NCBI GenBank assembly: GCA_033439255.1
Contig: CM065886.1
Location: 2,480,001-2,544,000, forward strand
DNA: 64,000 bases
From: Hericium rajendrae
Lineage: Eukaryota; Basidiomycota; Agaricomycetes; Russulales; Hericiaceae
Reading direction: 5' to 3'
Part shown: piece after piece, positions 35,026 to 45,313 of the stretch
Position numbering within the stretch: the stretch's first letter is position 1
Layout of the letters: each line of letters opens with the position of its first letter
The notes under the pieces: model-generated
Seen by the model: only the letters and a program-made list of their open reading frames with translations
Told to the model about the DNA's origin: nothing
Database searches by the model: none
Position numbers and translations under genes: made by a program

Positions 35026-36346
35026 AGCTTAGAAGAGGTTGCAAGCGCTGTATTCAACGATGAATTTCGAGGTGCGTACTTATGCAGGTTACTGTGTCGC
35101 AGGCGATTTGGTGGGGAAGCACAAGGCACGAGGTAGATGTCCCTCCTGGTGCCTTTCCAACTGGAGAATGACTAGAGCTGACCAGATTTATTTAAAACCT
35201 GGGACCGCACGAGTCAGCGAGATGCTGCAGGAATCAAGATCGTGAAGCGATTGAGGTATGACACCTCCCTAAAGGCGAATCTAAGTAAGTATTAAGATGG
35301 GCGCACTGCGCACGTCATGCGCCATGGTGCGCATATTCTTCAACTCTGAAGTCACGCGTACATTTCCTTCCTTCCTTCCGATGGATGCTGCGCCCGTCGA
35401 AAACTGCGTATACGCACCTGAACCACTTCTTCGATTGACTTCATGATTCCCAGCGTGTTCCCGTCCCTACAGAAGGCGACGCAACGGCAATTAATTGAAG
35501 CCCCAGAGACTCACGAGCCTATATCGACTGTCAGTCGAAGCAACGACAAGGATAAGATGCAGGAACTCGGAGTGTCAGATGGCGAAATGCGGATATTGGC
35601 GCCCAAATGCAAACGGAAGCAGCCGGACCGCCGGCCTGGGCGTCTGTTAGCCTTGCGTCTGCGGTATAATAAACTTTGCTTTTCTCGTCAATATCCTCGA
35701 CTTCGTGCCAGCGCCACTCAAGCTGTCTTCTGAAAAGCCATACATCGTTTGTCGTCGTATCTGAGCGGATGCTATGTGCTACAGACTTCAAAACTATATA
35801 GGTACGTGCAGAGACCGGTGCCTGCTATAGACTTCCTCAATCTAGGCGCCGTCACTTCAGAGCGCTAGCTTCAGATTCGAGGCCCGCAGCGCCTACTACA
35901 GCTACTACTAGCCTAAGTCTTGCTTCCATCGCGTCCAAGTCCACCAGCGATTCGCTACGTGTCATATTTCGCCTTCGAACCTGTATAATTTGGATTCGCG
36001 GCGCGGAGATCTTGGAGACCACTTTCTATGCGGGACCGTATATAGAGTCGCCACAAGCTTTCGAACCTTGCCAGGTGTCAACGCGACTTCCATCATCAAG
36101 AGCTCGTGTTCATTCTCCTCCAAAATTGCGCTGGTTTTGCTTTGATATGAAGCCGCTGTCTCGGATTTCTGGTGCGTCCTATCAGCATACGCGAGGGTTT
36201 GAGAGTTGGCTGTCTGACACACCACCTCAGTCCTGAGACGGGCATCATCCTTGCAAACCCTGCTCCGAAAACCCGCGACAGGAATACGAACCAAAGTACA
36301 CGCGTTTCTCCCTTTTGGCAGAATTCTTTTACTGATATATGTCTAG
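35026..36346. other. Intergenic region between divergent genes
   Basis: Promoter side of both the decayed monooxygenase (minus) and the F-box gene (plus). A first exon of the F-box gene probably lies here but cannot be placed. No other gene seen. Confidence 0.45.
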
Positions 36347-37912
36347 AAATCCTTGCAATCACTTAATCAATGGTTTCCGATATCCTGCCTCCCCAATGAA
36401 CTGTTTGTGCTGATTCTCGAATTTGTTCACGACATGGAACTATATGGCGACTATCGGTTCAGGTTCAATCAATGGGTCCGGATATCCCTCGTCTGCCGCG
36501 CTTGGCGCGAGGTCATCCTGAACTCCCCCACCCTTTGGCGTCACATCCGAGTCATCGACTACCGACAGGCGAAGGTCATGTTTGAGCGGTCTCGTGGTGC
36601 TGCGATTGACGTACTCTATCTCATGTTTCGAGAAATTCCGCCAGAACCTACGTCAGAAGAAGTCAGGATCTCCTGGCTTGTATCCGACAACGTCTATCGG
36701 GCGAAAATGATATGTCTGCAGGGACCAATAGTGGTGCACTTACTTAGCGACGTGCAGACATCTGTTGCCACGCCACTCCTAGAGGACCTATCCCTGACAG
36801 CCCCTGACAGTCCAGGGATGGAACAAATGGGTAGAGGTTTAGAAGCACTTTTTTCGGGTGCCAGTCACCTTCGATCATTAAGGCTTTCAGGCATCTGCAT
36901 CCGGCCATCGTCATCCTTATTCACAGCCCACCTATCCTCCCTGTCTCTGCAGAACTACCCATTCTCACACCCAGGACCTTACTCTCTCAAGGAGACCATT
37001 GACCTGCTCAAACGAGTGCCTTCACTCACGTCGCTCCATCTTGGTTATTGGACGAAAGACTTCAATAGCGGCGGACAGCCCACGGATATCGTAGAGCTCC
37101 GCAAGTTGCAATCCCTCACATTTTTTGGAAACAGTTTACTTCAATGCATTCTGTTCATGCAACATCTTTCCCTTTCCCCGGACGTGGCCGTGAGATTGGA
37201 CTGCAATTGCGATGATCTCATCGAGGACCTCGGTGCCCTCACTTCCGTTTCCGCATTCCCACATGGCCACACGGATCCCAATTCGCTGCAGAGCTTCACC
37301 ATAGAAAACAGCATGCTGTCAATAATGATCTGCACCTGGCCTTCGCATGCACGGTATAACTTCAAGATTCCACCTCCTGGAAGCCTCAGCTTGAAGATAT
37401 GTGTATCGACGCGCATGCACGATGCCTCAGACGGCCTGATCCAACTTCTTCGCCTCTTCAGTCTGCATTCCGTGACCTCTCTGTCGCTATTATCGATGAT
37501 ACGACAGTTCGACTGGGCACCGATTCTCCCCTTGTTTGGCGGCGTGACCACAATGAGCCTGTTCGATTCCCAGTGGTCACAATTTGCGCGCGATCTTGTT
37601 GCGCTCGCGCCAGCCGAAGCGTCTGAGGATTCAAGCGACCCTCTACAAGTACGCGCGCCGCAGAGCATGCCGTTTCTGTGTCCACACCTGCGCGAGCTGA
37701 GATTTGCCCAGCGGTGGGCCCCGAGCCAATGGTCCGTTCCCACATCGTCGCGCTTTCTCTTCTTTGAGGTGCTTGCGATCCTGCTTGAGCTGCGAAAGGC
37801 GAACGGCGTGACGATGCGGGTCATGGTCCAGGATGATTGGCTCTCCATCGCAGAGCTCAGGGATCTTAAGGCGTTGAAGCGGAAGAAGGCATGGAGGTTT
37901 GTGCAGCAGTGA
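36347..37912 (+). CDS. F-box/leucine-rich protein, family A
   Basis: An open frame starting right after a tctag acceptor at 36346. The N-terminal F-box reads FPISCLPNELFVLILEFVHD, followed by WVRISLVCRAWREVILNSP and LWRHIRVI. The remainder is made of leucine-rich segments (LRSLRLSGICIRPSSSLF, LTSLHLGYW, LPLFGGVTTMSLFDSQW) and ends SIAELRDLKALKRKKAWRFV. F-box proteins of this kind are substrate adaptors of SCF ubiquitin ligases; targets of this lineage-expanded family are unknown. The frame has no ATG before the F-box, so a short first exon must lie upstream, as in the relative at 57299. Related copies: 57299-58928, 59165-60273 and 63093-64000. This is the only copy of family A in the window with an unbroken frame. 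Confidence 0.8.
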   Translation, partial: KSLQSLNQWFPISCLPNELFVLILEFVHDMELYGDYRFRFNQWVRISLVCRAWREVILNSPTLWRHIRVIDYRQAKVMFERSRGAAIDVLYLMFREIPPEPTSEEVRISWLVSDNVYRAKMICLQGPIVVHLLSDVQTSVATPLLEDLSLTAPDSPGMEQMGRGLEALFSGASHLRSLRLSGICIRPSSSLFTAHLSSLSLQNYPFSHPGPYSLKETIDLLKRVPSLTSLHLGYWTKDFNSGGQPTDIVELRKLQSLTFFGNSLLQCILFMQHLSLSPDVAVRLDCNCDDLIEDLGALTSVSAFPHGHTDPNSLQSFTIENSMLSIMICTWPSHARYNFKIPPPGSLSLKICVSTRMHDASDGLIQLLRLFSLHSVTSLSLLSMIRQFDWAPILPLFGGVTTMSLFDSQWSQFARDLVALAPAEASEDSSDPLQVRAPQSMPFLCPHLRELRFAQRWAPSQWSVPTSSRFLFFEVLAILLELRKANGVTMRVMVQDDWLSIAELRDLKALKRKKAWRFVQQ

Positions 37913-39443
37913 TCTGCTTCGTACTGGACTGTGTTATGCACACCTGTTTTCACTCTCTCGTTCTCGTCTCGCTTTGACATCTTGCTTTACTATACTTACT
38001 GACTGCCATTCATTGATATCGTTCCCTCTTATATCTGTATCGCCCGTGACTTATATCATCGTTTCAGTTTCATACCGCGAAGCTCGTTGAATTGCAGAGC
38101 CCGTGACTACTTCACTTCTAGAAACATAGTCCTCTTAACTAATTCGCATTCAAAGTTTGTTTACGACACACGAGACGCGAAATCCCTCATGAGCAAGTTG
38201 TGAACATTCCGACAGCAGCCGGTCGACAGCCGGGCCGATTAAGAACCAACTTGGGCGCCCGTAAAAGTCTCTTTCCCTCCACTGTCAATGTCCGACTCAT
38301 GCAAGCATCTACGTGTGCCTCTTTCCCGAGCCTTGCGGGCCGTGTATCCAAATGACTCCCCATTAGACAATTGGGGAAGCTAACTCAAGGTCAACAATCT
38401 ACGGGTACGTGCAGAGTCACTGAAGTACTTATCGCGAAGTTGCGAATTGGCGGAATCATCCTCACTGCTCAGTGACCGGCCCGAGCTCGAGCCTGGCCTT
38501 CACTCATTCTTCGGCAGCGCCTGTGTGAGTAGAAATGCACAGGATCCCTTAACAAGAAGTGTATGCAATTGTGCATAGGTATACTGCTATGTACGTCTTG
38601 GCCGAATCGCCGTGTTACGAACACCTTGGCGATGGTGCTGGTATGTCCATGCATCTGATACCTTTCAGGATTGCTAATATAATGTATGGACAGGGCCGTG
38701 GGCTAGAAATAGCAAAATCTACGGCTGCATACAGCATACTGGAGCTGATATCGGCTCTTTGTGTCAGAACTGTATGTCTTCCAAGATAAAGGACAGTTTT
38801 GTCCAATGGGCGGCGGATGACCGAAAGCTTGTCATGACTCGAAGCTTATTGTGTGGGCCTTCGACGTCGTTGTAATTCACCTGTCATTGGATGCAACGGT
38901 TGTTATATGCTCTTTCTTGTATGCGCTGACCTTCGTACAGTCTAGATAAGCCGTAGTGATTCTTCTAGGTGAGATGCGCTTTCCAGTCACGTTTTGACCC
39001 CATCTCCCCATTACTTATGCATTGAAATACGCATTCATTCTCCTGATCATCCCTCATATGTTTATGAGCATTCGCTTGCGTAATCGAATGGGATGCCCGG
39101 TATGGTTTGGACAAGGCCAAGGCAATTGAAGGTACCTTTTGGATGACAGCATCAGACCTGGAGCTAATGGTAATGTCTAGGACGACATTCGACGTGGCGT
39201 CAAAAGCTATTATCACCTGCAGGTCGGGAACAGAGGCAGCGGCAACCTCACGGTCACCGGCACCGGTTCGTCCGTTTTGAGGATCGTACACGCAGGCCTT
39301 CAAGCTTCATCAGCAATGCCGGAAGTTATGGCCGCTTATACGTCGTCGCATACTTCTCTTTTCTTGCCCAGAGATAAAAGGGCCACTCCGATAGACAAAC
39401 GAAAGGCATCTTTTCTCCTTCAGTCGCACTCTTCAGAATCAGC
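37913..39443. other. Intergenic region with a possible DUF6534 fragment
   Basis: Holds the 3' UTR of the F-box gene and the promoter of the SDR gene. On the minus strand, 39250-39130 reads VIIAFDATSNVVLDITISS then SDAVIQK. This resembles the TM5-loop region of DUF6534 proteins, and further down (about 38700-38640) AAVDFAISSPRPCPYII resembles a later segment. There is no room for the N-terminal half, so if real it is a truncated relic. Confidence 0.3.
39373..39380 (+). promoter_or_regulatory. TATA-like box of the SDR gene
   Basis: The sequence gataaaag lies about 65 nt upstream of the ATG at 39444. Position and composition only. Confidence 0.3.
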
Positions 39444-40796
39444 ATGTCATTTGTTCTCGTGAGTCCACCCCACCCCACACTAACTCCTAGCTGTCAATCT
39501 GACTTGCTGCATGTCCACGGGTCACCGCCGCTTCGAGCTTCTTGGGCGCGCATGTTATTGACCAGCTTCTGGATACTGGTTACAAAGTCCGAGGGTGGGC
39601 TTCTATGCACGTCATTTGGTGTAGGACGTGCTTATCCTTCTTTCTAGAACCGCCCGCTCCTCGAAGGCTGACCGCGTGCGCGCCGCCTATGCCAGTCACG
39701 GAGAAAATTTTGAAGTGGCCGTTGTTGACGACGTCGCCATCTCTGACTTGACACCTGCTCTACGAGGTAAGATCGATGAGCTCGTGTCAGCGAGTCTCAT
39801 GCGAAAGTCGTGTTGTAGATGTCAATGCTCTGGTGCACGTGGCATCGCCCATGCCGTTCCGTGCCAGTCCCGAAGATACTTTGCGCGTGGGTACCATCGT
39901 CACTCATCATTCAGTCGCCGTGTTCACCTGTATCTTTTCAGAGCGCCGTTGATGGATCACGCAGAATTCTTGAGACTGCTTTGAGCAACAACGTCAAGAA
40001 AATTGTTATTACGGCTAGCACGGCAACGCTGTATGCTCCTGAGCTCGCATTCAAGGATATTGTCTGCGACGAGAACTGTGAGTCCGAGTACGGATTTCTC
40101 TCCTCGTCACCCGCCGAATATTCTTGCAGCCTGGAATGAAGCTACCCGAGAGGAAGCACTGTCTCCAGACGCATCTCCTCCTTTTGTATACGCAATATCG
40201 AAGGCTTTGGCAGAAAAGGAGATCTGGAAGTTTGCTCAAGAACACCCCGACGTCGACATTACTACCAGTAAGTCTTTGTACACAGTACGAATCCGCACCG
40301 AATGACCAATGTATCCCATGTAGTCCTGCCTCCTTTACTGTACGGGCCCTACAGCCCTCACGCCGTCCTCGATGCCTCCTCCCTTCAGCAAGGTTCAAAC
40401 GCTCTGCTCTACAGCCTCATCGCCGGCCCCGAAGGCCGACCCTTCGCTGGCCACGGCTGGGCGTTCCCGCTCTATATCCACGTCGCGGACGCTGCCAAAG
40501 CGCACGTCCTCGCACTCAAGGCCCCGCCGTCGTCAAAGCCGAAACGCATCATTGTCGGCGGCGGCGAGTTCTTCTTCAGCGATGCCATCCGCCATATTGC
40601 TGCTGTGCGCCCCGAGTTAAAGGCGCGGCTCCCGGATCTGTCGGCGGCGCCCGAGGATCCGACGGAGTATGTTAAGCTGGATCTTAGTAATGCGGAGAGG
40701 ATCCTCGGACTGAAAAAGTATAAGGGTTGGAAGGAGACCGTCGAAGAGACCATTGACGATCTGGTTTTCAAAGAGAAGATCCTCCTGGGTCAGTGA
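39444..40796 (+). CDS. Extended SDR, dihydroflavonol/aldehyde-reductase-like
   Basis: Seven exons: 39444-39458, 39521-39594, 39648-39766, 39819-39886, 39942-40077, 40130-40267, 40324-40796, giving 340 aa. The start MSFVL joins VTAASSFLGAHVIDQLL, the position of the NAD(P)-binding TGxxGxxG motif, here altered to TAASSFLG. DALVHVASP-like VNALVHVASPMPF follows, then the catalytic Ser region VITASTATLY and the catalytic Tyr-Lys pair in VYAISKALAEK. Such enzymes reduce aldehydes, ketones or flavonoid-type carbonyls with NADPH. Oddity: the first intron (39459-39520) ends in acgg, not ag, although only this junction restores the family N-terminus; no other AG near it works. Either a rare GT-GG intron or a mutated acceptor that disables the gene. 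Poor dinucleotide-binding glycines add to that doubt. Confidence 0.78.
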
Positions 40797-41220
40797 AGCT
40801 GCGAAATACCAGATTTTACGTCTCGCGTGGACAATCTTGAAAGCGACGTATTATACATATCAATAAGCAGAGTGTATTCTTCGTGTCTCTTCTAGTCCTG
40901 ACCTGTGCTTTGCGTTCCTGCTGCGTTCAGCTATTCTATATCCTATGCGCTGTATGTCGGCCGGTACGGACATATGCATGCCAGCTGCCAGAAGTGCCAC
41001 ATGCAGACCGTCCCCTGTTCGCATGCCGCGAGGACAGCGATGATGGCGTATGAGACCGAATGAGACATTAGACAGCATGCTAAAGACATGGAGATGACTA
41101 TGCTTGAGGGATTTGACAGACATGACTTGAAGGAGGTATGCAAAAATAAAGCACAGGGATTGAGCATCCGGATAAATATGAATTCTAAACAGCTTCATAC
41201 GCAGTTCAGACAACTGATGT
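40797..41220. other. Convergent intergenic region
   Basis: 3' ends of the plus-strand SDR gene and the minus-strand DUF6534 gene meet here. No further gene seen. Confidence 0.5.
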
Positions 41221-43405
41221 CTAAAGCGGTATAACGTCGACGTGAGCTGGCAATATATTGATAACGAAATGGCACCATACCGCAACACCGTATACAGATC
41301 TCTCGTCTTTGACAGATACGTCGACGTCAATCCTTACGACATCCGGCATCCTCATAATGTCCGGGTTGACATTGATTGAAGATCTCCTGCCTCTGACTCG
41401 TTGATGGAAGGGCTCGAACTGGGTGCCGTCGCTTGTGGTTATGAATCTTGCGGCACCTTCCGCGTCGCTTCGGCTGATGTCGCGCAGGTGATTCCGCGAA
41501 TTGAGCGTCGCCAAACAGCTATTGACGTAGACTGTCAAGAACAATGAGCGTGCAATCCTTTTACAAGCTGAAGCAGACTTAACGATGGACGCTGACAAAA
41601 TCTATCATCATCGCCCAAATGCTGCCAGGCGAGCAGATGAGCTGTTAAGTTCTGCAGTCAGGGTCTCCGCATCTTCCTACGGGAGGAGAGGAAGCACACC
41701 GCTATCATTTGAACGAGGACGATCACCCTACGTAGTCTCAGAAATAGTGCCCAACAGATACAGCCATAGTACGCACGTTGTCAGCAGAAACCTATCAACA
41801 GCATAGATGATCAGCGTATGAACCATTTTCCCTGATCTGCTCGAAACAATCAGACGGTGCAGGACCATATTACAAATATGTCAGAACGTACCCACCAGTT
41901 CCTGATTGCGCGCCATGCAACAGAATGCAAAGCGACAGCGCTGTCACAGAATCTGATGCAACCCGTGCAGCACACGTCGGCACCATGGAACTGACCTGGC
42001 AGACAAGTTCGCTCGAGAATTGGGAGGAGACTGATGAAAACCTACAGCGATGTTGGCGAGCTTTGAGATATCTCGTTCTCGAAATCTATTCAGTGCGTTA
42101 AGCGAAGAATCGGATGAATTGATGGCTAAGACGTACTCTCCGACGACTGTTGCTGGGGGTAATCAACTTGGTGAACAGGAGTCAACAAATTTATCTACAT
42201 ACCAATTCCAAAAGCTAGATCGTAGTTCATCTATTCAGGATTCAATCACCAGTAGCGGACATGCCCTCACCGACTTGCATCAAGGTCAGCAGTACCTACA
42301 TTGCCATTAAATCAATTTAAATGATTTAACTCCAGGACGCATGCGACATACAAGTACGATCGTCAATAACCAGCGCCACTTGTCTTTTGTTACTATGTTC
42401 GGACGAAAAGCATCAGAATTAGGGCAGCTGCAAATGCACAGGCGTACTGACGGTGGTAGATCATTCGCGTGTAAAACCTGTAAGTGATCGTGATTCAGCA
42501 GATGGAGAATGACTCTGAAGAATGGACACCATGTCGATGCTTACAGCTGGACGAGAAAACAGACAAGAACCTGTCAAAAGATGATATTGCTGATTGAAAC
42601 GCATCTTGCTGAAACAGAACTCACCCCAGCAGCATTCGCCATCTATCAGAAAAATCCTCCAGTTAGGGCATGTATGGGACAAGCGAGAGGTACGTACAAA
42701 AAGCGACCTCGTCAGGGCAATACGTGCTCAGAGACCGAGAGTCAGCGTAGCGGTAAGACGTACATACCATTCTCCGTGAATCAACAAGAAGGGATCGTGA
42801 TAAGTAAGGATCTAAAGATAGAGAAACATGAGAAGGGACTTTTAAATCAGGATATAGACCTACTCACCACGTAGTAATACACGTTGTGGCATACTGTCCA
42901 TTCGAAGGCTCAAAGCTATGGCCTTGTTTGACGCGGAAGAGGTGCTCACAGAAAATCGCATGCAGCGTTGATACGCAGCTGTTTTGTACGTTGTCAGAGT
43001 AGACCAGGATATCACCAGCATTAATACCAACAATAAGACTGCGACCTGATCAAGTGTTCAAAACATTGTCTTCGACCACTGGTCACTCAAGTACTTACCA
43101 GCATTTTGATTACCCGGCGGTCGTTCGGGTAACTCAGATAGTAGAGGTAGGTCTGCGCTCTGGGTTCAATCCCACGACGCTTGCATCTCGAGATGGAAAC
43201 CTGCCTGCAAAACAGACAGTCCGTAGAGGACGAGCATAAGCATGCAGCACACTAATCCACCACCTGGCAGTCAACATGTCAGTGACATAGGCGTAGCATT
43301 GAGTCCTCATAGGATAAACGTACCATAGGTTTGGCGGAAAAGGCTGTCTGCGACCGGCGTAGGTCTGTCGAGAGGAAATGGAGGGAAGTCCGCATCGGAA
43401 GACAT
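41221..43405 (-). CDS. DUF6534 multi-pass membrane protein, 21 exons
   Basis: Exons from 43405 down: 43324-43405, 43205-43263, 43099-43152, 43032-43045, 42950-42978, 42868-42893, 42768-42811, 42698-42707, 42625-42642, 42545-42570, 42452-42477, 42352-42392, 42271-42295, 42203-42214, 42137-42152, 42046-42085, 41896-41995, 41777-41831, 41700-41727, 41584-41641, 41221-41531. The sum is 1074 nt, 357 aa. The product reads like a DUF6534 protein: LYGLSVLQTYLYYLSYPNDR, VAVLFCVSTLHAIFLCHNVY, VLVCFLVQLFYTRMIY, VASDSVTALSLCILLHGAQS, and near the end HLYVNSCLATLNSRNHLRD. About seven helices; a role in sensing has been suggested for such proteins but is unproven. Five exons are 10-18 nt. Intron 2 has a GC donor (43204) and intron 4 a gttggt donor. 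No stop codons or frame breaks remain after splicing. Confidence 0.78.
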
Positions 43406-43452
43406 ATTTAAGAGGACGCAACGTTGGAGGAGATTCACAGAACACGCAGGAA

Positions 43453-43459
43453 GTTATAT
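43453..43459 (-). promoter_or_regulatory. TATA box of the DUF6534 gene
   Basis: The sequence ctatataact on the minus strand lies about 50 nt upstream of the ATG at 43405. Confidence 0.45.
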
Positions 43460-45313
43460 AGCAGAGCAAACAGTGATTTTTGGTCCCAGCTCGCTGCGAG
43501 AAGATGGAAGTCGCAGCCAGCATCGCAACGGCCTATCACGGGCTCACGGCTTCAGATGGTCAATTGAATGACAATTGCCATGATGTTCGTTCCATGGCCG
43601 CTTGATGATCTGTCGACTTATATAGTGAGTTTCTGCATACCTCTCACGCGAAGATGATGCCGTCGTGATTATGATCGTCCAAAACCTTCATACATCCAGT
43701 GCCAAAATGATAGATGGCAGCCATGGGAGTCCATGCCTCAGATGTGGTACGTCGCCCATCCTCAGTGCGTTGTGTGATAGTTGACTGTGTATATGGAAGC
43801 ATGAGGGGCCCTGACTTCAGACTGGCGAACTAGATGACTGCGCAATCCAACCTCGAAATAAGATGCAGCGCCATTATAACTCAGTCAAGCAGAATGTCGC
43901 CGTCGATCGTCGGATTACCCGAGTTGTGTACGATATCTCTCACAGGCAACTTCGCAATGTTGCAGATTCTGGCCAAGGGTCGATGATGCACTTCCTTGAA
44001 TAAATAAAGAACTCATGTCGCAATAGTGTCAGAGATGAAACGCACCGTAGTTGACGTGCACCCAGCCCTTCTATGATTATCAGAAGAGCAGCATATTTAT
44101 AGCGAACCGCGCGCCCTGAGCATCAAAGTCTCTTCTTGCAACCAGAGACGAGAAAACTTTCACTAACATCCAAAAAGAATGCATAGCACCGGAAACTCGC
44201 CCGTCAGAACGCTCCGCAGCGGTGTCAGTTATCGTCTTCACTTGTTCTTCCTTACGACATATGACATGGCGCGTGCGCGGTGAAGCATGCAGCCGAACGA
44301 ACCACGAGCCGCGAATGCGAGGAAATCAAGATGCGACACGTCCCTCGTGAACATGGAATATGAGACGGAAGACACGTCTTGACTAGGGAGTTTTGAGATA
44401 CTTAGCGACAAGACAGCTATTCGGGGATACTGGCGCACTAGGTGCCAAACTGTAGACCAGGATGACGTGGCGCGATCCACTTTCTTCTATAGAACTCAAG
44501 CGAGTGTTCGAACGTATGCAGATGAAGAGATCGTGGGCAGGTGAACGGCTTTCTCAACCCGACCGATTCTTAAAATACCGGAGCCTGAGCAACAGAAGGA
44601 CGAAGTGAATGCATACTTTATATTCTGATGCGAGTTACTCTCACCAGTCATGTCAGTAATCAACCCTCGCATTGACTCGACGCGTGTAGCAACCCTACGA
44701 GAACGCATATGCTGAGCCGACTTCTGATAGAAAACAAAATCGAGCTCACCTGTGTTCCGCAACAGGGATGACTTCACGCCAAGACCGTGCATGATCGTGG
44801 GGCACCGTCGCAAGAGTTGAATGCAGTTTCTATCTCGCGTCGGACATTCTCCACGTAAACGATACAGATCTGCCGAACGGAACAGATGAAAACCGCTGAT
44901 AGAAGATGTCCTGCTAGGGCCTGAGTAGCTAGAAGTTACCGCACATCCTGCTAATAACAAAGGGTTGAATTTTGGTGTTTCTTGAGCATCACCCCCTGCC
45001 CAATCATTATCGATTGACGGTGACGGACTGTGAACTTACTAAAATTGAGGAGCTTGCGATGAAGGAACGAATCGATGTCTGTTTGTCATTGTTGATGCTG
45101 TATGTACGCAACACGCTTGAGCTTGAGCGCTTGCCGGACTCGCCTGCAGAACACCGTCGAGAGTAGACACGATTGAAAGCATCGCAGCACCTGCGTACGA
45201 ACAGTTTTTGACGTCAATGTGAGTCCGCAGAGCTTTCATAGTGTGCAGAAGTTAACATACTCTCAGTCTTCGCATCAGGCGCCCAAATTCCTCAACGTCG
45301 TGCAAGTCGGGCT
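43460..45313. other. Unassigned region
   Basis: About 1.85 kb. There are several GT...AG pairs and minus-strand frames of 80-155 codons (44238-44480, 44496-44960), and a tatttatag stretch at 44094, but no domain I recognise and no splice chain that extends. Given how hidden the neighbouring 21-exon gene was, a fragmented gene here cannot be excluded. The last 250 nt resemble 47470-47759, the flank of the next F-box copy. Confidence 0.4.

Noticed and set aside
42050-42880. Plus-strand gene with exons 42050-42293 and 42345-42478, including a zinc-finger-like HRRTDGGRSFACKTC
   Set aside because: It splices in frame once but goes nowhere further. The same DNA on the minus strand carries the well-supported DUF6534 exons, so this is a shadow.
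44238-44960. Minus-strand two-frame gene
   Set aside because: Frames of 80 and 155 codons have no recognised domain and no consistent splice chain; left unassigned.
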